The notes under the pieces: model-generated
Database searches by the model: none
Told to the model about the DNA's origin: nothing
Seen by the model: only the letters and a program-made list of their open reading frames with translations
DNA from: Flavobacteriales bacterium
Lineage (GTDB): Bacteria; Bacteroidota; Bacteroidia; Flavobacteriales_D; Crocinitomicaceae
Reading direction: 5' to 3'
Length of the DNA: 57,461 nt
NCBI GenBank assembly: GCA_947447525.1
Contig: CANFJL010000014.1
Coordinates: forward strand, 1-57,461
Position numbers and translations under genes: made by a program
Part shown: positions 27,797-36,190 of the stretch, in pieces
How the letters are laid out: the number at the start of each line of letters is the position of its first letter
How positions within the stretch are numbered: the first letter of the stretch is position 1

Positions 27797-27804
27797 CAAA
27801 ATTA
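27797..27804 (-). promoter_or_regulatory. Candidate -7 box for the oxoamine synthase gene
   Basis: TAATTTTG on the minus strand, 33 nt before the start codon, matches TAnnTTTG. The -33 element is not clear. Confidence 0.35.
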
Positions 27805-28228
27805 ATAGAATAATATGAGTTGTAGAATGAATCATTCTAGATTTATGAACAGGGTAATAAACAAATGTTATTTTTTATAATAATTTTATTTCTCATTCCA
27901 TAGGGGGAATCTTTATTTTAGTGTTCAAGAATATTCGATTTTAGACCTTGCAATAGTAGGCTAGCCTCGATACATTTCTCCCTTCGGTCAAAACACTCGG
28001 CTAGCGAATAACAAACACTACGCTAACTTAATAATAGCTTATCGAGTGGCCCCAGCTGGTTGGGGATGTATCGAGTAAAGTGCATCTCGACTTACTTCGG
28101 CAAGCTCAGTACAGGTCGCTCGATGTGCTTTATAAGTGGATTGAGCGTAGTCGAAATCCATGGTGCCCGACTTTCAATGCGCTTTTCTAGATTAAAAAAA
28201 ATGCACCAATCTTAAAAGAATTTTTTTT

Positions 28229-28472
28229 GTAAATAATAACATTCTATTTTAGACCTTGCAACAGCAGGTTTATGAAACCCATTGAATTTGGTATATGCTA
28301 AGACTAGCTGAAAGCTCAGTCGCTAGCATCCAAATTTGGTGGGGATTAGAAATACTTCGAATCCACTCAGAGTTGAGAAGTATATAGGTGCGTCGAAGTA
28401 AAGCGCATTGCTCAGTCAGCTCCTTTTTTTGTTACCGACGCTTCGGTATTTTTTTTGAGCTAAAAAAAAGTA
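28229..28472 (-). repeat. Dispersed structured element, copy A (reverse orientation)
   Basis: Reverse complement of the copies at 51609 and 56369, highly similar over its whole length. It keeps the outer stem TACTTCGA/TCGAAGTA around an inner hairpin (CTCAGAGTTGAG). The A8/T8 hairpin at the end is present. Unlike the other copies it carries an insertion that makes a small palindrome, TACCGACGCTTCGGTA, at 28433-28448. It lacks the CTAAC-rich tail seen after copies B and C. Confidence 0.85.
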
Positions 28473-28535
28473 AAGGACTATATCTCGCTACTTTTTTTGT
28501 AAAAAAGCAGAAACCTCTTGCTCTATGTTAGAAGA

Positions 28536-28566
28536 TTATTATTGATTTCTTAGAAATCAATAATAA
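28536..28566. terminator. Perfect 15-bp inverted repeat at the 3' end of the GAPDH gene
   Basis: TTATTATTGATTTCT and its exact complement are separated by one base and overlap the GAPDH stop codon. It could stop transcription or protect the mRNA end, but there is no T-run directly after it on the minus strand, so termination is uncertain. Confidence 0.4.
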
Positions 28567-30008
28567 ATAGCCCGTCTCACTTTTGATATGTATTTCGCTA
28601 AACGAATTACTTGTTTCGTATAACCAAACTCATTATCATACCAAGTATAAAGAACTATGTTTTTCCCATTTTTAGATACTATTGTAGCATTGCTATCATA
28701 AACAGAACAGCAAGTATTTCCAATGATATCCGAAGAAACCAACTCTGGATCGAAGGAATAAAATATTTGATTAACCAATTCTCCATTTAAAGCGGCATCT
28801 TTGATTACCGAATTCATATGTTCCACTGATGTTTCTTTGTTTAACTCTAAACTCAAAATAGCTAAGGATCCATTTGGTGTAGGAACCCTAACAGCATTAG
28901 CAGTTAATTTATCCTGTAAATCAGGAATCACTTTGGTAACGGCATTTCCCGCACCAGTAGAGGTAATTACCATATTTACAGCTGCAGCACGACCTCTTCT
29001 TTCTTTCTTGTGCATATTATCCAAAAGATTTTGATCATTGGTATAGGCATGAACCGTTTCGATGTGACCACGAACAACTCCAAAAGTATCATTCACAACT
29101 TTCAAGATGGGTGAAATAGCATTGGTGGTACAAGATGCTGCGGAAAAAATGGTTTCATTTTCTAAATCTAAAGTACCTTGATTAATTCCAAAGACGATGT
29201 TCGGTACTTCTTTACCTGGTGCAGTTAAAAGAACTTTTGAAACTCCTTTCGCTTTTAAATGTCTTGACAATGCTTCGCGATTGGTGTAAACTCCAGTATT
29301 GTCTATAACCAACGCATTCGTAATTCCATAAGAAGTGTAATCAATATCTTCTGGATTTTTCGCATCAATCATTCTAACTATCTGGCCATTAATAATCAAA
29401 GATTTCGATTCTAGATCTTCCATTACAGTACCTTTAAATGCTCCGTGAACGGAATCATTTCTAAGTAAAGATGCGCGTTTTATAATATCTGCATCTGTTG
29501 CTCCTCGGGTTACAATTGCGCGTAATCTTAATTGTTGACCTTTTCCAGCTTGGCGAATCAATTCTCTTGCTGCAAGTCGCCCAATTCTACCAAAACCATA
29601 GAGAATTACATCTCTTGGCTGCATAGTATTGTCTGCTGAATTTTTAAAGCTTGAAAGTTTATCTTTAATAAAAGCCTCTTTCGAATCGAAAGCACTTTCT
29701 TCTGTCAACCATTCACTAGCTAATTTCCCTATATCTATTTTTGCTGGTGCAAAATCTCCATCAAGGATAACACTTGCTATAGCGGTTGTTGTAAAAATAT
29801 CGATAGGTTTGTTTACAACCTTCCCTGCGTAATCGTGCATATTAAGTATTTCAGAGATCGTTACATCAATAAGATGATGTCTGAAAATTACAAGTTCGAT
29901 TCCTTTCTCATATAAAAGTTCACCTACTTTACTTTGCAATTGCACTGCGGCTCTTTCTTGTTCAATATGTCTATTGAGTTCTTGTTCGTAATTTACTTCT
30001 AATTTCAT
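28557..30008 (-). CDS. gap: Glyceraldehyde-3-phosphate dehydrogenase with N-terminal extension
   Basis: 483 aa, against about 335 for classical GAPDH. The extra 130 or so N-terminal residues are helical and Glu/Lys-rich; the NAD site follows as LYGFGRIGRLAAREL. The catalytic cysteine (about C293) is in SAASCTTNAISP, and HAYTNDQNLLD and WYDNEFGYTKQ are the usual C-terminal landmarks. It oxidises glyceraldehyde 3-phosphate to 1,3-bisphosphoglycerate, or the reverse in gluconeogenesis. Long GAPDHs like this occur in Bacteroidetes, often besides a short one; this may be the gluconeogenic form, an inference. It sits just after the rpoD terminator. Confidence 0.92.
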   Translation of the reverse strand: MKLEVNYEQELNRHIEQERAAVQLQSKVGELLYEKGIELVIFRHHLIDVTISEILNMHDYAGKVVNKPIDIFTTTAIASVILDGDFAPAKIDIGKLASEWLTEESAFDSKEAFIKDKLSSFKNSADNTMQPRDVILYGFGRIGRLAARELIRQAGKGQQLRLRAIVTRGATDADIIKRASLLRNDSVHGAFKGTVMEDLESKSLIINGQIVRMIDAKNPEDIDYTSYGITNALVIDNTGVYTNREALSRHLKAKGVSKVLLTAPGKEVPNIVFGINQGTLDLENETIFSAASCTTNAISPILKVVNDTFGVVRGHIETVHAYTNDQNLLDNMHKKERRGRAAAVNMVITSTGAGNAVTKVIPDLQDKLTANAVRVPTPNGSLAILSLELNKETSVEHMNSVIKDAALNGELVNQIFYSFDPELVSSDIIGNTCCSVYDSNATIVSKNGKNIVLYTWYDNEFGYTKQVIRLAKYISKVRRAIYY

Positions 30009-30047
30009 TGGTGTTTTGTTGTTGATTGATTTCGAATTGTATAAAGC

Positions 30048-30084
30048 AAAAAAGGCTACCGTCTTTCGTCGGTAGCCTTTTTTT
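30048..30084. terminator. Intrinsic terminator after rpoD (bidirectional)
   Basis: Minus strand: A-tract, GGCTACCG-type stem (arms AAAGGCTACCG and CGGTAGCCTTT) with an 8-nt loop, then a T run. It is 4 nt past the rpoD stop and before the GAPDH start. Confidence 0.9.
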
Positions 30085-30088
30085 AGGA

Positions 30089-30955
30089 TTAACCTAAATA
30101 AGATTTTAATAATTTATTTCGAGAGGTATGGCGGAGTCGACGAATCGCTTTTTCCTTAATTTGACGAACGCGTTCGCGTGTTAAATTAAATTTAGCTCCG
30201 ATTTCTTCTAGTGTAAGTCCATGATTCATTCCAATTCCAAAGAATAAACGAATGATCTCTCTTTCTTTATCTGTTAAGGTACTTAAAGAACGCTCAATTT
30301 CTTTTTGTAAAGATTCTGCCATTAATACATGATCAGTTTTAGGGGCATCAGCATTAGCCATAACATCCATTAATGTTCCCCCATCTTCATTCGTTGATAG
30401 TGGAGCATCCATAGACACATGTCGTCCTGAAACATTTAAACTTTCTTTGATCTTATCTTCTGGAACTTCAAGAGCCTCCGCTAATTCTTCTGCTGAAGGT
30501 GGTCTTTCAAATTCTTGCTCTAAGCGAGAAAAAGCTTTATTGATTTTGTTTAATGATCCAACTTGATTCAATGGAAGTCTTACAATTCTTGCTTGTTCTG
30601 CTAATGCTTGTAAAATAGATTGACGAATCCACCAAACTGCATAAGAAATGAATTTAAATCCACGCGTCTCATCAAATTTCTGAGCTGCTTTAATTAAACC
30701 TAAATTTCCTTCATTAATTAAATCGGGTAATGTAAGACCTTGGTTCTGATATTGCTTCGCTACAGACACAACGAATCTTAAATTTGCTCTTGTTAATTTC
30801 TCTAATGCTTTTTGGTCTCCAGCTCTAATTTTACGAGCTAATTCAACTTCTTGCTCTGCTGTTATTAATTCTTCTCTACCAATATCTTGTAGATATTTAT
30901 CTAAAGATTGACTTTCGCGATTGGTAATTGATTTGGTTATTTTTAATTGTCTCAT
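30089..30955 (-). CDS. rpoD: Primary sigma factor RpoD/SigA
   Basis: 288 aa, the compact Bacteroidetes form with no region 1.1 and no long insert. Region 1.2 is [11 protein letters not shown], region 2 contains [17 protein letters not shown] and the -10-binding [15 protein letters not shown], and region 4 ends with the helix-turn-helix [18 protein letters not shown]. It directs RNA polymerase to housekeeping promoters, in this phylum of the TTG/TAnnTTTG type. It has its own terminator and its upstream gap is 141 nt, so it is probably transcribed alone. Confidence 0.96.
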   Translation of the reverse strand: MRQLKITKSITNRESQSLDKYLQDIGREELITAEQEVELARKIRAGDQKALEKLTRANLRFVVSVAKQYQNQGLTLPDLINEGNLGLIKAAQKFDETRGFKFISYAVWWIRQSILQALAEQARIVRLPLNQVGSLNKINKAFSRLEQEFERPPSAEELAEALEVPEDKIKESLNVSGRHVSMDAPLSTNEDGGTLMDVMANADAPKTDHVLMAESLQKEIERSLSTLTDKEREIIRLFFGIGMNHGLTLEEIGAKFNLTRERVRQIKEKAIRRLRHTSRNKLLKSYLG

Positions 30956-31096
30956 TGACTTAAGAACATCTTTAGAAATTAATACTATTTGATCTATCGA
31001 TCTGTCAGCAAAGTAACGCCAAAAAAAGCGATTTGAAAAATTTAAAAAAGAAGTTTTTCAACAATTTTTCAACCATTTATATGACTTATCAACTTC

Positions 31097-32575
31097 TTAC
31101 AATCCAAGGCCTTTATATTCTTTAATCCCGCTTTCAGATAGAACTTCCAAAAGAACACCTCTATTTACGCTATTCAATTTACTAGTCAATTCTGAAATGT
31201 TTTCAACAGGATCGTTATTGATTTTTGTAATAATTGTTCCTTCAACTAGTCCAATAGATTTAAGCTTTCCTGGCTGTAATGTCTTTATTTTTACCCCATA
31301 GGAAATGTTTAAAGCTTTCTTTTCTTTATCTGTAAGTTCAATAAATGTTGCCCCCAATGCAAAGTTTTTGGAAATCTCTTCTTTAGTTAAAAGGGTAGTT
31401 TCTCCTTCTTTATTTCTTAAAACTAGTTCTTTTGTCTCTTCCGACCCATCTTTTTTTCGCACAGTCAGCATTACTTTATCACCTGGCCTACGTTTTCCAA
31501 TTTCTTCTTGAAGTTCAGCAGAGGAATTCACTTCCTTGTTTCCAATTTTTAAAATAACATCTCCATCTTTAAGCCCTGCTTTATCAGCACTACCATCTTC
31601 GATGACTTTGGCTAAAAAGACTCCTTTTAAATTAGGTAATGCATTGCTTACTTTTATTTCTTGGTTGATATCTGAAATCTGTACTCCTAAGTATCCGCGC
31701 TGTACAATTCCATAATCAATCAGGTCGCGCATTACTTTTTGAACTAAGTTCACAGGTATAGCGAAGGAATATCCACTATAGCTCCCGGTTTGTGATGCAA
31801 TAGCCGTATTGATTCCTACCAATTCACCATTGGTGTTTACTAAAGCACCTCCACTATTTCCTGGGTTGACGGCAGCGTCTGTTTGGATAAAGGATTCAAT
31901 AGGAACTATTTCTTTTCCGCTTCTATCACTTAATAGATTGATATTTCTGGCTTTTGCAGATACAATTCCAGCAGTTACTGTTGAAGTTAAATTAAAAGGA
32001 TTTCCAACTGCTAATACCCATTCTCCTATTTTTAATAGATCACTATTTCCTAAGGGGATAGCTTGAAAAGGTTGGTCGGAATCAATCTTTAATACTGCAA
32101 TATCGGTTGCTGGATCTGATCCAATAATTTTTGCAGTGTATTTAGAATGGTCGTTTAAAATAACCTCAATCTCACTTGCCTCTTCAATGACATGATTATT
32201 GGTCACAATGTATCCTTCAGAAGAGATAATGACGCCTGATCCAGCACCTGCTCCAAATTGTTTGTATTCTTTTCCGCCTGCACCTGGGCCATAAAAAAAT
32301 TCTTGAAACGGGTCTCTTTGAAAGGTGGTGCGTACCACTTTTGTCGTGACGTGGACAACAGAATTAATAGTGCTTTCAGAGGCGGTAGTAAAATCTAGAT
32401 TTCCAGTACCATTAGCTGTTAATCCAACAAATTGTGCTCCTGTAGTGCGGTTTCCATCAATTACTTGATCAGACAATAAGGTGTTGGAAGAATTATACAT
32501 TATAAAAGCAGCTAGAGGAATACTTCCCCCTAAAAATCCAATACCTAAAATTTTAATAAGCGATAAATATTTCAT
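31097..32575 (-). CDS. DegP/HtrA-family periplasmic serine protease with two PDZ domains
   Basis: 492 aa. An N-terminal hydrophobic segment (LIKILGIGFLGGSIPLAAFIM) is a signal peptide or anchor. The catalytic triad is visible: histidine in VTNNHVIEE, aspartate in ATDIAVLKID and serine in NPGNSGGAL. Two PDZ-like modules follow, the first with GYLGVQIS and GLKDGDVILKI, the second near the C-terminus. HtrA proteases degrade or chaperone misfolded envelope proteins. It is divergent from dapF. Confidence 0.94.
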   Translation of the reverse strand: MKYLSLIKILGIGFLGGSIPLAAFIMYNSSNTLLSDQVIDGNRTTGAQFVGLTANGTGNLDFTTASESTINSVVHVTTKVVRTTFQRDPFQEFFYGPGAGGKEYKQFGAGAGSGVIISSEGYIVTNNHVIEEASEIEVILNDHSKYTAKIIGSDPATDIAVLKIDSDQPFQAIPLGNSDLLKIGEWVLAVGNPFNLTSTVTAGIVSAKARNINLLSDRSGKEIVPIESFIQTDAAVNPGNSGGALVNTNGELVGINTAIASQTGSYSGYSFAIPVNLVQKVMRDLIDYGIVQRGYLGVQISDINQEIKVSNALPNLKGVFLAKVIEDGSADKAGLKDGDVILKIGNKEVNSSAELQEEIGKRRPGDKVMLTVRKKDGSEETKELVLRNKEGETTLLTKEEISKNFALGATFIELTDKEKKALNISYGVKIKTLQPGKLKSIGLVEGTIITKINNDPVENISELTSKLNSVNRGVLLEVLSESGIKEYKGLGL

Positions 32576-32675
32576 TTTTTATAATTTTTAATAAGCACAA
32601 GTTTAATACATGATCCTTGTATTTGTTACGCTCTTGCTGTTAAAGATTGTTAAGCAGAATTAACTTGAAATGTAT

Positions 32676-32683
32676 TACTTTTG
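32676..32683 (+). promoter_or_regulatory. Candidate -7 box for dapF
   Basis: TACTTTTG matches TAnnTTTG, 14 nt before the chosen dapF start. A TTG lies 26 nt upstream, a little too far for the usual spacing. Confidence 0.35.
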
Positions 32684-32697
32684 AATTCAACTTATTT

Positions 32698-33504
32698 ATG
32701 GACATACCATTTTCAAAATATCAAGCGACTGGCAACGACTTTATCTTAATAGATAATATGAGTGGTGACTATAGTGATTTATCCATCGCTCAAATTAGTC
32801 ATTTATGCGATCGTAAATTTGGTATTGGTGCAGATGGTTGTATCTTAATTTCCAAAGCTGAAGGTCTTGACTTTTATATGGATTATTCCAATGCAGATGG
32901 AACCAAAAGTTTTTGTGGTAATGGAGCAAGAAGTAGTGTTCATTTTGCTGCTCATTTATTTCCAGGTCAAATTGATTTTAAATTTCAAGCTATTGATGGA
33001 TTACATAAAGCGCAAATTAATGATGATTTAATATCGATTGATATGTCTCCTGTTGCTCCAATGCTGCCTGTTTCTAAAGATCAATTAGATGCATTTAGCT
33101 TAGCGTCAGCATTTACACTTCAGACGGGTTCTCCACATTTTGTAGTCCTCCAAGAAGATTTGTCTTCAAGTAATGTACTTACTTTAGGAAAACAAATTAG
33201 ATATTCAGATTTTTATAAAGAACAGGGAATCAATGTGAATTTAATGAAGGTGGTTTCTCCATCATTTATTTCTATTGCTACATACGAAAGAGGTGTTGAA
33301 GATGAAACACTTTCTTGCGGAACAGGTGCAACTGCCTGCGCTTTGCTTTATAGTCAGCTTTTTAATATAAATCAGCCGGTTCAAGTGCAAGTTAAAGGAG
33401 GAATGCTTTTGGTTTCATTTGATAAACAAGAAGACGCTTCTTTTTCTAAAGTTGTATTATCAGGTCCTGCAGTTAAAGTCTACGATGGTTCAATCACTAT
33501 TTAA
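32698..33504 (+). CDS. dapF: Diaminopimelate epimerase
   Basis: 268 aa from the ATG at 32698, right before the family start IPFSKYQATGNDF; a longer frame to 32647 would include the promoter region. The two catalytic cysteines are visible in FCGNGARSS and LSCGTGATAC. DapF converts LL- to meso-diaminopimelate, the peptidoglycan cross-link residue and lysine precursor. It heads a plus-strand group that also includes mltG, so cell-wall functions are partly clustered. Confidence 0.95.
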   Translation: MDIPFSKYQATGNDFILIDNMSGDYSDLSIAQISHLCDRKFGIGADGCILISKAEGLDFYMDYSNADGTKSFCGNGARSSVHFAAHLFPGQIDFKFQAIDGLHKAQINDDLISIDMSPVAPMLPVSKDQLDAFSLASAFTLQTGSPHFVVLQEDLSSSNVLTLGKQIRYSDFYKEQGINVNLMKVVSPSFISIATYERGVEDETLSCGTGATACALLYSQLFNINQPVQVQVKGGMLLVSFDKQEDASFSKVVLSGPAVKVYDGSITI

Positions 33505-33569
33505 AGGAATGGATTTACAGTCGCTATTGTTTTTAAATTAATTTTAGATTCTTATAAAAGTAAAATTGA

Positions 33570-34097
33570 ATGTTAAAAAGTGAAAATATTTTTCTTAGGG
33601 CTGTTGAAAGTTCAGATGCTACACAACTGTTCTTGTGGGAAAATGATGTCAACCATTGGAGAATAGCGAATACCGAAGTTCCTTTTTCGATGCATGCGAT
33701 TCATAATTTAATTGAGCAATATGCTTCCATTCGTACTTCTGGACAGTTGCGTTTAATGATTTGTTTAAATGAATCCCAATTAGCTATTGGAGCAATTGAT
33801 TTATATGATATTAACTTTAGACATGGATTTGCAACGGTAGGAGTGCTCATTGCAAAAAAAGAGGATAGAAATAAAGGATTTGCCAAAGAAGCTTTTCAAT
33901 TGGTAATAAAGTATGCCAAAGAGGTATTGGACTTGTACAATTTACAGTGTTTTATTCAAGCAGATAATTTGGCAAGTATTCACCTATTTGAAGCATTGAA
34001 ATTTGAGAAGATTGGTTTGCGAAAGGAATGGTATAAATTTAAAAACAGTCGAATTGACGAAATAAGTTATCAGTTATGTTTAAAAAACGAAATCTAA
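33570..34097 (+). CDS. GNAT-family N-acetyltransferase (RimJ/RimL- or SpeG-like)
   Basis: 175 aa. The start LKSENIFLRAVESSDA is typical of RimL-type acetyltransferases; the acetyl-CoA loop is degenerate but present (around KEDRNKGFAKEAFQLVI), and NLASIHLFEALKFEKIG is the standard C-terminal segment. It could acetylate a protein N-terminus, a polyamine or an amino sugar; the substrate is unknown. The mltG start lies inside its last 22 nt, so the two genes are translationally coupled. Confidence 0.85.
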   Translation: MLKSENIFLRAVESSDATQLFLWENDVNHWRIANTEVPFSMHAIHNLIEQYASIRTSGQLRLMICLNESQLAIGAIDLYDINFRHGFATVGVLIAKKEDRNKGFAKEAFQLVIKYAKEVLDLYNLQCFIQADNLASIHLFEALKFEKIGLRKEWYKFKNSRIDEISYQLCLKNEI

Positions 34098-35152
34098 TTA
34101 TTGGAGGAATTATCCTCTTTATTTTTGTGCTAATTGCGGTGCTTCCTACCGCTTGGATCTATCTTTCTGGCGCGAAGTCTACCTCAAATAAGGACTTACA
34201 ATTTTTCTATATTAAAAATCCGATTTCATTGTCTAATCTAGCATCTCAATTGGAAGAACAAGGAATTATAGACAATACGGCAGCTTTTATTTCTGTTGGG
34301 TCTTATAAAGGCCTAGACAGTACTTCGATTGCTCAAGGTAAATATGCAATAGAGCCTTATACTTCTTATCGGACCTTATTAAATGGTTTTACGCTTAATT
34401 CTAATGGCAATGGCAATGCAGAAGTTGCGGTGGAAGTAACTTTTAATAATTGCATTGACATATCAGATTTAGCTGAAAAGGTTTCTGCCTGTATTAATGT
34501 CGATAAAAATAAATTAGAATCTCTTCTCCTAGATCCTAAAACACCGCAAGAATTTGGTTTTACGGCGCAACAGTTCCCTGCAATGTTTCTTCCTAATACT
34601 TATGAAATGTATTATGATACCGATGAAGCAGCGTTTTTGAATAGAATGGCTCAAGAATTTAAAAATTATTGGACGGATTCAAGGAAGAGTCAAATGAAAA
34701 AAATCGGTTTGGAGTCGCCTAGTCAAGTAGTAACTTTGGCGAGTATAGTATATTCTGAGCAATCTATTGTATCGGAGGAATGGCCTATTATCGCTGGATT
34801 GTATTTAAATCGTATCCATGATGGAATGCGTTTACAATCAGATCCAACCTTCAAATTTTGTTGGGGAGATAAGTTAAAAGGGGTTCAACGCTTATTAAAT
34901 ATTCACCGAGAAATAGATTGTGAATACAATACTTATAAAATTAAGGGTCTACCTCCAGGTCCCATTTGCCTTCCTTCAACTGCAGTGGTTGACGCGGTAT
35001 TGAATCGTGCAAAACACGGATATTTATATATGTGTGCAAAACCTGATTATTCGCATAGACATAATTTTGCCGTTTCGGGTGAAGAGCATATGAGAAACGC
35101 AAAGGTTTTTCAAACTTGGTTGGCAGGAGAACTTAAGAAAAAAGGAGCATAA
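34076..35152 (+). CDS. mltG: MltG, endolytic transglycosylase
   Basis: 358 aa. One N-terminal membrane span (LIIGGIILFIFVLIAVLPTAWIY) is followed by a LysM-like region and the YceG catalytic domain. The catalytic region reads ASIVYSEQSIVSEEW, with the second conserved glutamate kept, then LYLNRIHDGMRLQSDPT and LPPGPICLPS. MltG cuts nascent glycan strands and sets their length. It overlaps the GNAT gene by 22 nt and shares a TAATG stop/start junction with the next gene. Confidence 0.92.
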   Translation: MFKKRNLIIGGIILFIFVLIAVLPTAWIYLSGAKSTSNKDLQFFYIKNPISLSNLASQLEEQGIIDNTAAFISVGSYKGLDSTSIAQGKYAIEPYTSYRTLLNGFTLNSNGNGNAEVAVEVTFNNCIDISDLAEKVSACINVDKNKLESLLLDPKTPQEFGFTAQQFPAMFLPNTYEMYYDTDEAAFLNRMAQEFKNYWTDSRKSQMKKIGLESPSQVVTLASIVYSEQSIVSEEWPIIAGLYLNRIHDGMRLQSDPTFKFCWGDKLKGVQRLLNIHREIDCEYNTYKIKGLPPGPICLPSTAVVDAVLNRAKHGYLYMCAKPDYSHRHNFAVSGEEHMRNAKVFQTWLAGELKKKGA

Positions 35153-36141
35153 TGAAAAGAAGGTCATTTTTTAAAACAGGATTAAGCATTGGAGCAATTG
35201 CTTTGATAGAACCCGTTAAAAGTGCTCAAGTTTTAGCTTCTTCTTTCGAAGGCACTACAACTGGTCCAATAATTTTATCTACTTGGGTACATGGTTTAGA
35301 GGCAAATCGTGCTGCATGGGAAGTACTCAGCAAAGGAGGAAAAGCTGTTGATGCTGTAGAACAAGGTGTGCGGGTAACGGAAGCTGATTTAGCCAATCGA
35401 AGCGTAGGAATTGGAGGCAGGCCTGATAGAGATGGACATGTAACCTTGGATGCCTGTATCATGGATGAAAAATCACGATGTGGTGCTGTGGCATTTATGG
35501 AAGGGATTGCGCATCCTGTTTCTGTTGCAAGAGCGGTAATGGAAACTACCCAACATTTAATGCTGGTAGGAGAAGGAGCAGAGAAATTTGCCATTGAGAA
35601 CGGATTTGAACAAGCTAAAATGCCATTGCCTGAAGTGAAAAAAGATTGGCAAGAATGGAAAAAAGAAAACAAAGATCTTTTTAAGAAGCCGACGATAAAT
35701 CATGAGAATCACGATACTATCGGTATGATTGCGATGGATGCTAATGGTGATTTAAGCGGTGCTTGCACCACAAGTGGTTGGGCTTACAAAATGCACGGAC
35801 GGGTAGGGGATTCTCCAATTATTGGCGCTGGTTTGTTTGTTGATAATGAAGTTGGTGCAGCTACTTCAACTGGATTGGGTGAAGCTATTATTCGCGTAGC
35901 AGGAAGCAGCATGGTTGTTGAGTTAATGAGACACGGTTATACTCCATTAGAGGCATGTAAAGAAGTGGTCAACCGAATTATTAAAAAACACAGTGATCTC
36001 ACCAATCTTCAATGCGGTTTTATTGCAATAGATAAAAAAGGAAATATTGGAGCTTATTCTGTTTATGCAGGATTTAATTATGCCCTTAAAACAGCTACTG
36101 AGGACAAAATGGTGGATGCTAGTTTTGACCGAAATTGGTAA
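35152..36141 (+). CDS. Asparaginase/glycosylasparaginase-type Ntn hydrolase with twin-arginine-like signal
   Basis: 329 aa. The N-terminus MKRRSFFKTGLSIGAIALIE has an RRSFF motif and a hydrophobic stretch, resembling a Tat signal. The self-cleavage and nucleophile threonine is in NHDTIGMIA near residue 187, followed by GACTTSGWAYKMHGRVGDSP and GLGEAIIR, the glycosylasparaginase landmarks. Such enzymes cleave the Asn-GlcNAc bond of glycopeptides or isoaspartyl/asparagine amides. With the GH2 enzyme next to it, a role in glycoprotein or glycan breakdown in the periplasm is plausible but inferred. It starts at a TAATG overlap with mltG. Confidence 0.9.
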   Translation: MKRRSFFKTGLSIGAIALIEPVKSAQVLASSFEGTTTGPIILSTWVHGLEANRAAWEVLSKGGKAVDAVEQGVRVTEADLANRSVGIGGRPDRDGHVTLDACIMDEKSRCGAVAFMEGIAHPVSVARAVMETTQHLMLVGEGAEKFAIENGFEQAKMPLPEVKKDWQEWKKENKDLFKKPTINHENHDTIGMIAMDANGDLSGACTTSGWAYKMHGRVGDSPIIGAGLFVDNEVGAATSTGLGEAIIRVAGSSMVVELMRHGYTPLEACKEVVNRIIKKHSDLTNLQCGFIAIDKKGNIGAYSVYAGFNYALKTATEDKMVDASFDRNW

Positions 36142-36190
36142 TTTTTCAATGGGTTTTCCTATTGATTAAGCGCATTAAATTTGATTATTT

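Larger units (their letters stand above)
27765..28556. other. 792-bp gene-free region rich in dispersed repeats
   Basis: The first 110 bp hold a candidate promoter for the oxoamine synthase gene. The rest is noncoding. It contains a truncated copy of the dispersed element (about 27935-27960, TAGACCTTGCAA), palindromic pieces of the TCGA/CAAGCTCAG type (28080-28160), then a near-full copy of the element in reverse orientation (28229-28472). I see no gene or RNA of a known family. Confidence 0.8.

Noticed and set aside
27765..28556. Possible tRNA or riboswitch in the long gap
   Set aside because: I found no cloverleaf or known riboswitch core; the structure seen belongs to the dispersed element.
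35226..35672. Minus-strand frame inside the asparaginase-like gene
   Set aside because: A shadow of a well-supported Ntn hydrolase; no family character.
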